This document shows positions 19,661-28,860 of a stretch of 41,667 bases of DNA, in pieces. Position numbers and translations under genes: made by a program. Source of the DNA: a virus; IMG/VR virus record IMGVR_UViG_3300020169_000034, positions 1 through 41,667 of that record. One strand, 5' to 3'. Below the pieces are notes generated by a model. It was not told where the DNA came from and made no database searches. It worked only from the letters and a program-made list of their open reading frames with translations. Numbering within the stretch: the stretch's first letter is position 1; every line of letters starts with the position of its first letter.

Positions 19661-19998
19661 TAGCAACCCCCTTTAGTCAATGATAGAGTTATAATAAAAC
19701 CATCATCAGTAAAGGAAGAGATGTTGTATACATCAGCACCTATTGTCAAAGTATCATACCCCCCGACTTGCTGTCCAGACTTCATCAATGCTTGCGCAGA
19801 GGTTGGGTCGCCTGTTGGCTTTGTCTTGGATTCGAGTACTACTTTAACTGTAGAAGTTGTTGTTGTTGAAACGATTGAGCCAGAAGCAAAATCATAACCA
19901 CTTGAGCTATTTTTAGATAGAGTTGCAGAGACTGCGAGGTCTCCGATAGCAACAAAGGCTTTGTCTACGGCAGCTTTTACTTTAGCTCTCATTGACAT
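19660..19998 (-). CDS. Head-tail connector/stopper-like protein, 112 aa
   Basis: The product begins MSMRAKVKAAVDKAFVAIGD and is then Ser/Thr-rich with strands (TVKVVLESKTKPTG, GADVYNISSFTDDG). Small beta-barrel stoppers (HK97 gp9/SPP1 gp16 type) have this size and this place in the order adaptor, stopper, (gp10-like), terminator, tube. No diagnostic motif. Its start overlaps the upstream stop (TGATG). Confidence 0.5.
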   Translation of the reverse strand: MSMRAKVKAAVDKAFVAIGDLAVSATLSKNSSSGYDFASGSIVSTTTTSTVKVVLESKTKPTGDPTSAQALMKSGQQVGGYDTLTIGADVYNISSFTDDGFIITLSLTKGGC

Positions 19999-20504
19999 CA
20001 GTTAGCCCTCCACCAACCAGCACCTTGACCCATTGAACCCTTACGAATAAGAGGACGAATAGGCTTCAAGGCAGTAGAAGGTTTCATTGGAGTGCGTGTG
20101 GTGTCGCCGTTACTATCTGATAGACTAATTGAACCTACCGAAATGGACTCAAAAGTTTGAGACTGTCCCATAAGAACGTCCTCATTGTCTATCAGATGTA
20201 AAGCTTGCTCGTATACAGCAGTTTTAACACGGCTAGGAATCTCGCTATCCGCTATAGTAATCTGAAGACCAAGACGGTCATCATTATAAATAGCGTTCTT
20301 GCGAGGCCAAGCCAAAGCTTGAGAGGAACTAACAGCAGAACCAATCCAAGAATTATCATCAATCAGCGCAGTGGCTGTGACAAGTGCTTGTTCTTTGATT
20401 TCGTCTTCAGCGTCAACCCAGTTGGCACTATCAATACGAGTCTCAAAGTATGTATCAGCGTCTGCTATCGAAACGTAGCTGTTTGTATTGAGTACAAGTG
20501 CCAT
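19998..20504 (-). CDS. Head-tail adaptor, gp6/DnaT-like connector family
   Basis: A 168-aa protein beginning MALVLNTNSYVSIADADTYF and continuing with an all-helical domain: NWVDAEDEIKEQALVTATAL, IDDNSW, ...LAWPRKNAIY. This 'Y.S..DADTYF ... W......E.ALI.A....D' pattern is common in connector proteins annotated as DnaT-like or gp6-like in phages. The C-terminus is basic (ALKPIRPLIRKGSM) with tryptophans at the end. It directly follows the capsid gene, as adaptors do. Confidence 0.65.
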   Translation of the reverse strand: MALVLNTNSYVSIADADTYFETRIDSANWVDAEDEIKEQALVTATALIDDNSWIGSAVSSSQALAWPRKNAIYNDDRLGLQITIADSEIPSRVKTAVYEQALHLIDNEDVLMGQSQTFESISVGSISLSDSNGDTTRTPMKPSTALKPIRPLIRKGSMGQGAGWWRAN

Positions 20505-20525
20505 TAGTTCACTCTCCTATTTAAA

Positions 20526-21644
20526 TTAAGCGTGGAAGATAGGCAAGATGCCCAAGTTCAAGCTGTCCATTTTACGTGTATAAGAAGCAGCAGCGCCCAT
20601 AGTTGCGTTAGTAGCGAATACGTTAGTCGCACCAGCCCAGTCGTAACCCATTGGGTGGTTGATGAAGCCCCAACGGTACCATACGTTTGTTGAACCGCCA
20701 CCGAGGTAGGACGCAGCAGCACGGTCTACTTCAACTGGAGTTGGCATGTTGATTGCAGTTGCAGCAACAGAACCTGGCTTAACAATGAAGGTACACTTAG
20801 AAGAAGCAGCGTTCAAGTCGCCAGCTGTGAAGCCAGAAACCATTTGGTTCGCACGAGTCATAACCAAGCGGAATTTGCCACCGAAGATTGTTGAGAACTC
20901 AAGGTTGCCATCAGTAACCATAGTTTCGTCAACTAGGTTAGCAGCACGCATTTCAGCCATTACTTCTGGTGAAGTGACCATGTACATGAAGTCAGGCTCA
21001 TAGTCTTTGAATGTAGCGCCGATAGATTTGAACAAACGCTCACCACGGGCAGCGCCCATAGCAGAAGAGTCGAACAATTTACGTGCGTCAGATGCGCCAG
21101 TCGCAGCAGCACCGTGTAGGCCAGCAGCGTTGATGTCGCAGAAGAAGCCAGTTGCAGCAACATCAGCATCTGTATCATAATCGATGATACCACCGTTACC
21201 AGAACCTGCAAGGTCACCAAGAGCAACTTCGCTCAATGCTACACCTTTAAGAACTGCCAACAAAGCGTCGTGCTCGTCTTGTGCACGCACTTCAGCGAAG
21301 TCACGAGCGATTTTAGCTAGACCGTCTTGCTTAGAGACAACTTCTTGCATGTTTACTTGCTCTGCACCGAATGTGCGAACAGTTTTAACGTAGTTAGCAA
21401 CGTCTGTTGCGATGTCTGTGTATGTACCGTCTGTAGCAGTAGACAAAGAAGCAACGTTTACGTTTGCTGACAATGGTTTGTACCAGCGGAACTGACCGAC
21501 GAAAGATTCGCCAGATGCGTCGATGCGCTGGTCAGCAGCAACGATGCCTGTGCCGTTTAGTTTCTTAGCAGAAGTGTAAGCTTCGTCTGAGTAAGCAGAG
21601 ATTGCAAGAGCAATATTCTGGAAGTCTGTGTTTGTAATAGCCAT
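20526..21644 (-). CDS. Major capsid protein
   Basis: A 372-aa protein, Ala/Gly/Thr-rich, with MAITNTDFQNIALAISAYSD, a long middle helix (ARDFAEVRAQDEHDALLAVL), and the closing region YRWGFINHPMGYDWAG, seen in coat proteins of the HK97-fold class. It lies just after the scaffold gene and just before the adaptor, the normal place. No protease is visible nearby and the start shows no extra prodomain, so maturation by a separate scaffold without a prohead protease is likely. Confidence 0.85.
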   Translation of the reverse strand: MAITNTDFQNIALAISAYSDEAYTSAKKLNGTGIVAADQRIDASGESFVGQFRWYKPLSANVNVASLSTATDGTYTDIATDVANYVKTVRTFGAEQVNMQEVVSKQDGLAKIARDFAEVRAQDEHDALLAVLKGVALSEVALGDLAGSGNGGIIDYDTDADVAATGFFCDINAAGLHGAAATGASDARKLFDSSAMGAARGERLFKSIGATFKDYEPDFMYMVTSPEVMAEMRAANLVDETMVTDGNLEFSTIFGGKFRLVMTRANQMVSGFTAGDLNAASSKCTFIVKPGSVAATAINMPTPVEVDRAAASYLGGGSTNVWYRWGFINHPMGYDWAGATNVFATNATMGAAASYTRKMDSLNLGILPIFHA

Positions 21645-21680
21645 TGTGTAATTCCTTTATAGCTTTATAGTAGTAATATA

Positions 21681-22352
21681 TTATAGGTTGAAGTTACCTA
21701 GTTTACCTTTTGCGGCAAGAGCTAGAATTTCTTGAGTTGACATTTCGCTGATAGACTTTGAAACATCGGTTGAAGGCGCTCCAGCTGGATTGCCTGTACC
21801 TGCACCAGTGTTAGACTTAACACGGAACAGGAATGAGTTATCTTCGGACTTAGCATAAGCTTCGACGTAGTCACGAATATTTGAACCTGTGGAATGCAAC
21901 CATACACCCTCTTCGTTTTGAACCAACTGGTCAACAATCTCACGGCGAGCCATGTCGCGTGATTTGTCGTTACGGAATTCCATGCCAGCGAGTGCATCAT
22001 TCAATACACCGTCCCGCTTTAGCTGTGTTGTCTCTTTCGCAAAGACTTCTAGTTTAGCTTTAGCTTCGGCAAGCTCCATCTCCAGAGCCTCTTGCAATTT
22101 ACCCTCTTCTTTCATGCGAGCGATAGTTGCTTCCTTTGCGGTAGCTTCCATCTCTGCTTTCATCTTAAGAGCTTCGTCACGTTCTGAGGCCATACGGTCC
22201 ATATTGGCTTTCATCTTAGCCAGTCGTTCTTCAACGATAGACTCGATGTCATCCTTTGGGGCTTCGGTTGTTTCTACTTCTTCAGCAGCAGTGTCCTCTA
22301 CGGGCGCTTCTACTACTACTTCTTCGTTTACTACGTTATTTTCTTCACTCAT
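21681..22352 (-). CDS. Capsid scaffold protein
   Basis: A 223-aa protein with a strongly acidic N-terminus (MSEENNVVNEEVVVEAPVED), a long charged coiled coil over residues ~38-110 (LAKMKANMDRMASERDEALK) and a Gly/Ala-rich linker before a helical end (SEMSTQEILALAAKGK). This is the normal build of phage scaffolds such as GPO-independent types, and the position before the capsid gene agrees. The coiled coil should drive dimerisation during prohead assembly. Confidence 0.85.
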   Translation of the reverse strand: MSEENNVVNEEVVVEAPVEDTAAEEVETTEAPKDDIESIVEERLAKMKANMDRMASERDEALKMKAEMEATAKEATIARMKEEGKLQEALEMELAEAKAKLEVFAKETTQLKRDGVLNDALAGMEFRNDKSRDMARREIVDQLVQNEEGVWLHSTGSNIRDYVEAYAKSEDNSFLFRVKSNTGAGTGNPAGAPSTDVSKSISEMSTQEILALAAKGKLGNFNL

Positions 22353-22448
22353 GTTATTTCCTCTCTAGCACAGCTAGGGTTTTTATATGTAAATTTGTGT
22401 CACAGACACGGTGGGTTGTTGTTGTTTGTTCCATAGCTATTACAAATA

Positions 22449-25400
22449 TTATGGTCCAATACCATACCAGTCGTTTCCGTCCCGGAATGATTCGAGCAGT
22501 TCTTTTGGAGTAATCTTGTTATCAGGGTCGATTAGACCATCTTGTCTTGCTCTTTGTAAGTACTTATTATATGTCGCCCTTGACATACCAGACTTCCTCA
22601 TAGCCTTGAGGGTCTGTTTAATCGTTCCTTGTTGTAGCGCATCTGCATAGATTTGCCGAAGGGCCGATTTAGCGTTAACCGCCTCACCAAGGTTTGTAAA
22701 GAAAGCATCATGGATTGTTCCAGTGTCTACTTTATTCTTTTTACCCCATTGGTGAAATCTTCTGACTAGCACAGCATCGTTACTGTGGTTGCCATTCACA
22801 CCTAGTCCAATAGACGCATCTTGTATCGACTGTTGCGATAACAAACTACCATCCTTGCTGGGTGCTTCGTATATGTTGAAGACCTTCTCGCCCGTTACAG
22901 GGTCGGTGAAGTCTACTCTTGTCTGTTCTTTAACTCGATAACGCTGCATCATAGTTTTGCCATCGAAAGTCACCCAAGGGATGTCTACCGAACCTGACTC
23001 TGCTACATAGTCTTTAGCAATGTCTTTCCAAAACCTAATGAACTTACCAGTCACAGGAACTTCGGCTTCAAGGTGACGCGACATAATCTTAGAAACTTTC
23101 TCAAATAACCGAGTACCTACAAGGTCTCCTGTCTCATCTGTCAGCTTCATTAAAAATGTATGCATCTCCTCAGAGTTCTTTACACCGTCTCTAAACTCTG
23201 CTCTTGCAGTGTCATACAGTGATTCTGTAATAGTTCTACCTTCTTTAGAAGATAATACTATGTTTCGTTTTATGTCTCGTAATTCATCAATACGAGTCCA
23301 ATTCTTTCTGTCCATTTCGAAGCTAATCTTAGCATCAATCGCAGCTTTAAACTTATCAACCTCTTTAGTAGAGATAGCTACCTTGCCTTTCTTAGCCAGT
23401 GCTTTAGAGAACTGGTTGGCAACGTTAGCAGCCTTAGTAGCATCCCCCGCACCATAGAAAGCAACCATGTTCTGATTCTTAGCAGCCTTCATCAAGTCAG
23501 TCCAATCAAGGTCTAGGTCTTGAAGTTCAGGTATAGCCAGGAACTCAGGGTCGTTAACAGTACGTTTAGCGATTTCATCGTATAGACGTTGTTTCTTAGA
23601 TGTCTGTAAAACGTTAGACAACTCAGCTGACGCCCTATCACCAGTAGATAAAGAGATAATCTGCGCCCCAGAGGAACTAGCATCATTCTCAATCATCATC
23701 TTGGTTTTGTACTGTCGAAGCTTTCTAACTTCAGCAGTAGTATAGAGTGTCTTATCTAAAGGTACTTTACCTTCCATGTGTCGGTGTATACGAGTATACT
23801 CTAACGCAAGACGAGCAAGCTTGCCCACCTCAACATCCTCTGTAGCAGCTACAAGGGAGTTAGATAGGAACTCTTTGATACGTCTGTCTGGCTGAGTAGT
23901 ACTCATCATCAGGTTGCCAATTTCTAGAAGGTTCTTTTCTTCAGCTTTAAAAGCATTGAGACGACCTTTAACAGTCAGAGTGTCTAGGGGGCTACCAATC
24001 AAGGCACCAATCTGTGTCTGCAGTTCTTCTACAGCATCAGGGTTAATTGATACTGGTTTAGCTGTGTTTAAGAACGGACGGACTGCTTCACCCTTAGTAG
24101 GTGTAAGTAGTCCACGGTGATAAACACGACCACGGAAGTCAACAGAAACATCAACAGAGAAAGATTGATTACGTTGCCTATAGTACTTAGCTGTAGCTAA
24201 AACACCACGACCATCATTCCCACGAGACATGAATAGTTTCTTCATCTCGTTTACAGAGTCCCACTTAGCGGCTTCACCTCGTTTATCATTAAAGTATATA
24301 AGACGTTCTGTGAAGTCAAAGAACTCAGGGTCAACCTCATACTTAACAGAGTTAGCATGGTTCATCATCTGAGCCATACCTCTATCAATCTGATTAGGGT
24401 CGTAGTCGGCATAAACCTTTTCTGAGACTACAGGCATCTTAGTCTTACGACCACGAGCATCATAGAACTCTTTAGAGCCAGCCCTAGCATAAACCTTATT
24501 ACGATTATCTGCATAACCAAAGCGTCGAGCAATACGAGCCTTTTCCGCAGCAATCTGTAGCTGTTTCATAGGGCCGTTAATGATGCTGATTTGACGAGTA
24601 ACATTAACACCACGCAGGGACTTATCACCGATAGGTCTGCCTGTGTTCAAGTCTTTAGGAGAAGAGGTTCCAATGTCACGAATGACTGTAGTTCTAATCA
24701 TGCCCTGTTTCTCAAGGGAGTTGATTATTCTACTACCGTCTTTGTGGAACTCTTTGAGTCCCTTCGAGCGGAATGGGTTTAAATCACCTAGTTCTTCGTC
24801 GAACATCTGACCAATCTTAATAGCCAACATGTCATAATCAGCACCTTCAGCTGTAGCAATAGACTGCATAGCCTTGGAAGTAGCTTTAGTAACTTTGTCC
24901 TTGAGTGTTTCTTTTGCTGTCTTTCTTTTTCTAGCAAATAAAAACTCTCTATCAAGTAACTCTCGTTTAACGCCTCTATACTTGGCAATCTGTTCAGTAA
25001 ACCAAGAGTCAGAAGGTGTCTTCTTTTCAAAAAGCTTTTCTAACTTACGCTTAGTCTTTACACCGGGGATTGCGGTAATGAGCTTTGCCTTTAGTTCTTT
25101 GGCAGAAGGATAGCGTTTAATAATAGGTTGCGTGTAAGCAGCAATAGGTGCCTTAACATTAAAATAGGCTTTGTTAGCCAGTTTAGCGCCGTAAGTCCCT
25201 TGCCAAGTCTCAATATAGCGGTTATCAGCAATCTGAGAATCAATAAGTTCAGAGATTGTGTAGCGCTTATTCAGAATAAATACTTCAGGGTCATTAGCTA
25301 ACTTAGTAGTTAGGCCACCGAATAACTTACCTCTATCCGCAGAACGGTTAAACATAAGTGTACCTAAGTCCTGAACAGAGTTCAAAGTAAACTTGCGGAA

Positions 25401-26888
25401 TACAGAAGTAGGCTTGCCCCAAGGTTCACCAGAGTTATTAGAGCGTGTAAACGTTTGGCGTAACACATCAGTAACAACAGAACGCTGGTTGATAGAAACA
25501 TCACGACCTAAGTCTTTAACAAATTTGTCGATGTACTTCTTTTGTTGACTTGTGAGTACAGTACTCTCAGCAACTTTAGCAAGACGCTCAGCTAGAATGT
25601 CAGGTTCTTGAATCTGAATATGACGGCCAGCACCACTAGTATAGTCAGCACCCTCTGCATTGAACACAGCACCTTCACGATTAGACTTAAATGAACGCCT
25701 ACTGCCTTGCTTCTGAGACAAAGAGTTTCCTTTGAAGTCAGTCAAAGCAAGTGCCTGAGAGTTCTCAGCAGCATCGTTCTTAAAGTGCGCACGAAGGGCA
25801 GCAGTGTGAGCTTTAGAAGCCATTAACTCTTCAGGAGTAGAGAACCCTAGAGTAATGTTACTTTCGTTATCAGCTGTAGGGCGTTTAACAGTTGTGTTAG
25901 CACGACGCATTAGACCACGAATAGACAAAGCTTTACCAGCAGGGGAAACAAACTCAGAGGCTTTTAGTTTTCCACGTTGGAAAAGAGAAGCTTGACGTTC
26001 ACCACCTAGTTGTTTAATCTGTACATCTGTAGACTGACGACGTAGCCAGCTTGTGTAGTCTTTAATCTTTGAAGGTTGGCCTGTTAGTTCTGAAGGATTA
26101 ATGTTCTTCAGGTTACGAGCTTTAATGTTCTTAGAGTTAACTTGTTCTAGTTCTTCTTTACTCTTAACAACAGGCACCAAGGTAGAACGACAGTTCCAGT
26201 GTAAAGGGGGCTGATAACGCTTGTCATCAATCTTATACACTTGGCCGTTATGATGAGTACAGATTGGGCTTGTCTTACCATCTAGGATGGCAGTGAACAT
26301 GTAGCCAGAAAGTACTTCAGCGTTAGCTTCCATAACTTGATTCATAGCATCTGTCTGTGTTGTAGTAATAGAGGTTCTAGTCAGTGTCCTAGCTTGGTGC
26401 TCAGTAATCTTAGTTGTCTTCAAAACATCTGCGATGATTTCATTCTGAGTTAAACCTTTAGCTAAACCGCCTTTAACTTTAGTCTGGATACGGACCAGTT
26501 CACCAGAGCCAATATTCTTCATATTGCCTTTTAGTGTGCGTGAGCCTTTAATCTGTGGTCCAGTTATTTCTGCCAATAGCTCTTTAGTCTTTGGCTTTTG
26601 TGTTCTATAGAACTTCTTAATTTCAGAATCAAGATTGTTCTTATGAAAGACCTTCTGTGAGTTGGAGAACTCTGACAAACTCTTAGAAGTATGAGCTTGG
26701 AGTTCTTTAGTGAAGCGTGTTACTTCGGGTTTCACATTGGCTCGTATATCCCCTTTCAGGAGGTCTTTTAAATTATTTCTATGCTGTTTAAGGATTGTAC
26801 GGTTGCCCTTCTGGACACCATTTTCATATAGACGGACGTCGCCAGCATGGTCAACAATCCTGTCAAATATCTTTTCGTTAATAGACAT
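22449..26888 (-). CDS. MuF-type minor head protein fused to T7-like RNA polymerase (candidate virion RNA polymerase)
   Basis: A 1479-aa protein from the ATG at 26888, chosen because TGGAGAG lies just upstream; an ATG four codons earlier (26900) lacks a site. Residues ~115-245 are a MuF/SPP1 gp7 domain: TEHQARTLTRTSITTTQTDA, then SPICTHHNGQVY and PPLHWNCRSTLVPV. Such proteins sit on the portal inside the head. Residues ~245-850 are unassigned, basic and helical. The last ~560 residues hold RNA polymerase motifs: VDFRGRVY (D917), ENDASSSGAQI (catalytic D1069), K1137...MVAFYGAG (Y1145) and TIHDAFF (H1393, D1394). The T7 R627 position is Met, with Lys beside it. Between portal and scaffold, it is probably packaged and could be ejected with the DNA to transcribe early genes, as in N4. 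Confidence 0.85.
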   Translation of the reverse strand: MSINEKIFDRIVDHAGDVRLYENGVQKGNRTILKQHRNNLKDLLKGDIRANVKPEVTRFTKELQAHTSKSLSEFSNSQKVFHKNNLDSEIKKFYRTQKPKTKELLAEITGPQIKGSRTLKGNMKNIGSGELVRIQTKVKGGLAKGLTQNEIIADVLKTTKITEHQARTLTRTSITTTQTDAMNQVMEANAEVLSGYMFTAILDGKTSPICTHHNGQVYKIDDKRYQPPLHWNCRSTLVPVVKSKEELEQVNSKNIKARNLKNINPSELTGQPSKIKDYTSWLRRQSTDVQIKQLGGERQASLFQRGKLKASEFVSPAGKALSIRGLMRRANTTVKRPTADNESNITLGFSTPEELMASKAHTAALRAHFKNDAAENSQALALTDFKGNSLSQKQGSRRSFKSNREGAVFNAEGADYTSGAGRHIQIQEPDILAERLAKVAESTVLTSQQKKYIDKFVKDLGRDVSINQRSVVTDVLRQTFTRSNNSGEPWGKPTSVFRKFTLNSVQDLGTLMFNRSADRGKLFGGLTTKLANDPEVFILNKRYTISELIDSQIADNRYIETWQGTYGAKLANKAYFNVKAPIAAYTQPIIKRYPSAKELKAKLITAIPGVKTKRKLEKLFEKKTPSDSWFTEQIAKYRGVKRELLDREFLFARKRKTAKETLKDKVTKATSKAMQSIATAEGADYDMLAIKIGQMFDEELGDLNPFRSKGLKEFHKDGSRIINSLEKQGMIRTTVIRDIGTSSPKDLNTGRPIGDKSLRGVNVTRQISIINGPMKQLQIAAEKARIARRFGYADNRNKVYARAGSKEFYDARGRKTKMPVVSEKVYADYDPNQIDRGMAQMMNHANSVKYEVDPEFFDFTERLIYFNDKRGEAAKWDSVNEMKKLFMSRGNDGRGVLATAKYYRQRNQSFSVDVSVDFRGRVYHRGLLTPTKGEAVRPFLNTAKPVSINPDAVEELQTQIGALIGSPLDTLTVKGRLNAFKAEEKNLLEIGNLMMSTTQPDRRIKEFLSNSLVAATEDVEVGKLARLALEYTRIHRHMEGKVPLDKTLYTTAEVRKLRQYKTKMMIENDASSSGAQIISLSTGDRASAELSNVLQTSKKQRLYDEIAKRTVNDPEFLAIPELQDLDLDWTDLMKAAKNQNMVAFYGAGDATKAANVANQFSKALAKKGKVAISTKEVDKFKAAIDAKISFEMDRKNWTRIDELRDIKRNIVLSSKEGRTITESLYDTARAEFRDGVKNSEEMHTFLMKLTDETGDLVGTRLFEKVSKIMSRHLEAEVPVTGKFIRFWKDIAKDYVAESGSVDIPWVTFDGKTMMQRYRVKEQTRVDFTDPVTGEKVFNIYEAPSKDGSLLSQQSIQDASIGLGVNGNHSNDAVLVRRFHQWGKKNKVDTGTIHDAFFTNLGEAVNAKSALRQIYADALQQGTIKQTLKAMRKSGMSRATYNKYLQRARQDGLIDPDNKITPKELLESFRDGNDWYGIGP

Positions 26889-26927
26889 TAGTCTCTCCAT
26901 TACTATACTTCGTGGATGTAGGTGGAA

Positions 26928-26952
26928 GGCACCCCCGCCGAAGCGGGAGTCC
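26928..26952. other. GC-rich hairpin before the MuF-polymerase gene
   Basis: GGCACCCCCGC and GCGGGAGTCC pair around CGAA (TTCG on the minus strand). The T-rich side (TTTTATTT) is on the plus strand, so as a terminator it would act on rightward transcription; on the mRNA-sense minus strand it is a UUCG hairpin about 40 bases before the gene, more like a stability or processing element. Confidence 0.5.
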
Positions 26953-26959
26953 TTTTATT

Positions 26960-27040
26960 TGGTGCTAATTAGAGAATTGAACTCTTCTTCTCTGTGGTAT
27001 GACGCCTGTGATACCTTTGAGACCGCGAACCTGCGTTAGC
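26960..27040 (-). ncRNA. tRNA-like structured element (degenerate)
   Basis: The 81 bases between the portal stop and the hairpin start GCTAA and end TTAGC then ACCA on the minus strand, a 5-bp acceptor-like pairing with CCA end. An arm AGAG-TTCAATT-CTCT matches the T arm, including the TTCRANY loop. A central stem GGTAT/ATACC exists but its loop is ten bases, and no D arm is convincing. It may be a decayed or unusual tRNA, or chance. Confidence 0.25.
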
Positions 27041-28615
27041 TTATTCTTCGTCTAACTTAAGTTCATCTTCTTTTAGCTCTGGGTTAGCAACTAAAGGGTC
27101 AGTCTGAATCGCTTGGATAGCCTCTTCATCGTCGTAGTCAGCAGGTAGGAAGTCATTGTACTTCGCAATGTTGACAAACGTATCACGAGAAATAATACCA
27201 CCTTGGTACCATTCAGATACAAGACGCATAGCACCTTCGCCACCAACAGTAGCTGCAAAGTCAGCAGAGAGTTGGAATTCGATGTCGTTACCTGTGTAGT
27301 CCGTGTCATACTTCCAGTTTATCATAAAGGCTAGAATCTCTTGCATAGTACCAGAAATCTTAGCGTTCATTGTACCTAACTGAGCAGTCTGAGAAGCGTT
27401 ACGAATCTCTAGAGCAACACCTGAAGCGGCTTGTTCTGGAGACAACATGCGGATACCCATCTTGGCCATCTCTTCGACGGTAGATTGAATAGCACGGTCC
27501 ATATCCGCTAAAGCCCCCGTAGGTGTTTCTAGCACAGTAATGGATTCGTCTTTGCGAACACGGAGCCAAGTACCAAGACCTGCGCCGACTAGTTCTTCAA
27601 ACTCTTCGTCAGTCATGTCAGACTGCACCACTGGTGTATAGGTGGCCGCACCGTATAGTAGGTGGTTACGACGAGACACTTTGTTGTAGAGTGATACTTC
27701 TCTGTCAATCAATGGCATAAGCACTGGCTCAACAGGCTCAAGTTGCCCATTCAAAGGGAACGCGGGAACGCGGTCCAGACGCTGACCAAACTTCATTGGG
27801 TATACTGTGTCATACAACTGGAAGCCACCATCAGCGGAGTCTTCGTACTCTTGTTGAATAACACCGTTAAGTGCTTCTACTTCGTGAGAGCCATGAGACT
27901 TCTTGTAGTAGTCAAGAACCAAGAAACCCTGTTCATCAAGGTAGTGGTCACAAACAGTATCTACATAGTTAGGGTGCCAAGGATTATCATCGCTGTATTC
28001 TTCGCTGATATAACGAGTAGTCCAACGGCTAAGAGTCTTAACACGAGTAACTGGGTGAGTCTTAACCTGTACGTTAATAACATTCTCTGCTTTAATCAGA
28101 ACAGGATAAGGAGAAATAGTCATACGCTCTTCAGGAGTCATATTCTCTAGTTCATCGTCTGATACTGTTGGACGGTCAATGTAGACCCAAGCACGAGAAG
28201 TTTGTAGCTCTTCCCAGATAGCAGCATCCAAGAAGTTAAACAAAGAAGCACCATCAAGAGTAATATCCTTAGTAATCCAATCATAAGCATCTTCACTAAG
28301 TTCTTCAGGGAGAGTCAAGGTTGATGGTTTACGTAGCAAAGCACTAATCAGCACACGAGCATACTGAGTTGTTAGACCCGGAAGCTCTGCTTCTGATTTA
28401 TAAAAGTCATACTGTGGTTGTGACATACTAGGAGAGAAGGGTAGTAGCAAGTTAGAGTAATCACGCTCGATATACTCATCATGTGCTTTAGCGTGGGCTT
28501 CACCCTGCAGTACTGCGCGAGCTTTCTTCCATAATGGTTTTAGTGACAAGTACGAAGCACTGGGGGTCTCTACACCACGCTTCTGTGTATTAGCAGCTGT
28601 TTTAACTAGCGACAT
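27041..28615 (-). CDS. Portal protein (DUF4055 type)
   Basis: A 524-aa protein beginning MSLVKTAANTQKRGVETPSA, with LPGLTTQYARVLISALLRKP at ~78-97, the aromatic DYYKKSHGS region, and the long helix region IQSTVEEMAKMGIRMLSPEQ followed by ASGVALEIRNASQTAQLGTM, the portal helix signature of DUF4055 portals. The C-terminus is acidic. It forms the dodecameric ring at the head vertex for packaging and ejection. It is the first gene after the control region with two motif I elements and precedes the MuF-polymerase, its likely partner inside the head. Confidence 0.85.
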   Translation of the reverse strand: MSLVKTAANTQKRGVETPSASYLSLKPLWKKARAVLQGEAHAKAHDEYIERDYSNLLLPFSPSMSQPQYDFYKSEAELPGLTTQYARVLISALLRKPSTLTLPEELSEDAYDWITKDITLDGASLFNFLDAAIWEELQTSRAWVYIDRPTVSDDELENMTPEERMTISPYPVLIKAENVINVQVKTHPVTRVKTLSRWTTRYISEEYSDDNPWHPNYVDTVCDHYLDEQGFLVLDYYKKSHGSHEVEALNGVIQQEYEDSADGGFQLYDTVYPMKFGQRLDRVPAFPLNGQLEPVEPVLMPLIDREVSLYNKVSRRNHLLYGAATYTPVVQSDMTDEEFEELVGAGLGTWLRVRKDESITVLETPTGALADMDRAIQSTVEEMAKMGIRMLSPEQAASGVALEIRNASQTAQLGTMNAKISGTMQEILAFMINWKYDTDYTGNDIEFQLSADFAATVGGEGAMRLVSEWYQGGIISRDTFVNIAKYNDFLPADYDDEEAIQAIQTDPLVANPELKEDELKLDEE

Positions 28616-28749
28616 ATTATTACCTCATTAAGTAGTTAATCAGGCATGATGCCTTTATGTTGTTGTTGTATAGTTATTATATTAAAAGATACCCAATAAC
28701 AAAGGTATCCTTAAATATAATTATAGTTATATTATAGGGGAGACTGGGG
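28616..28749 (-). other. AT-rich leader before the portal gene
   Basis: Between motif I copy 2 and the portal start the minus strand holds AT-rich sequence with several TATAAT-like boxes and an imperfect hairpin (AAGGATACC against GGTATCTTT, 28681-28713). A host sigma-70 promoter or an attenuator could lie here; spacing is not good enough to call either. Confidence 0.3.
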
Positions 28750-28768
28750 TCATTATTCCGCCCTATTT
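28750..28768 (-). promoter_or_regulatory. 19-bp repeated element, copy 2 (motif I)
   Basis: Exact copy of AAATAGGGCGGAATAATGA, 135 bases before the portal start. Follows a hairpin (28790-28813) so that transcription stopped there could be restarted for the head genes. Confidence 0.6.
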
Positions 28769-28789
28769 TTTCCGATAAAAAGAAGGTAA

Positions 28790-28813
28790 GCCTGCTAGGT
28801 AATCCCAGCAGAC
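28790..28813 (-). terminator. Hairpin between the two motif I copies
   Basis: Minus strand GTCTGCT pairs with AGCAGGC (one G-T) around a ten-base loop; TTACCTTCTTTTTATC follows. The T run starts late, so termination may be partial. It lies after the lysis genes and before the head operon. Confidence 0.5.
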
Positions 28814-28860
28814 TTTCTTGATTCGAGGACTGTCAGACTTGAGAGCCTGTCCCCTTATTA

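Noticed and set aside
28800-28860. Possible tRNA between motif I copies
   Set aside because: A GGACAGGC...GTCC pairing and TCGAATC are present, but no acceptor or anticodon arm forms.
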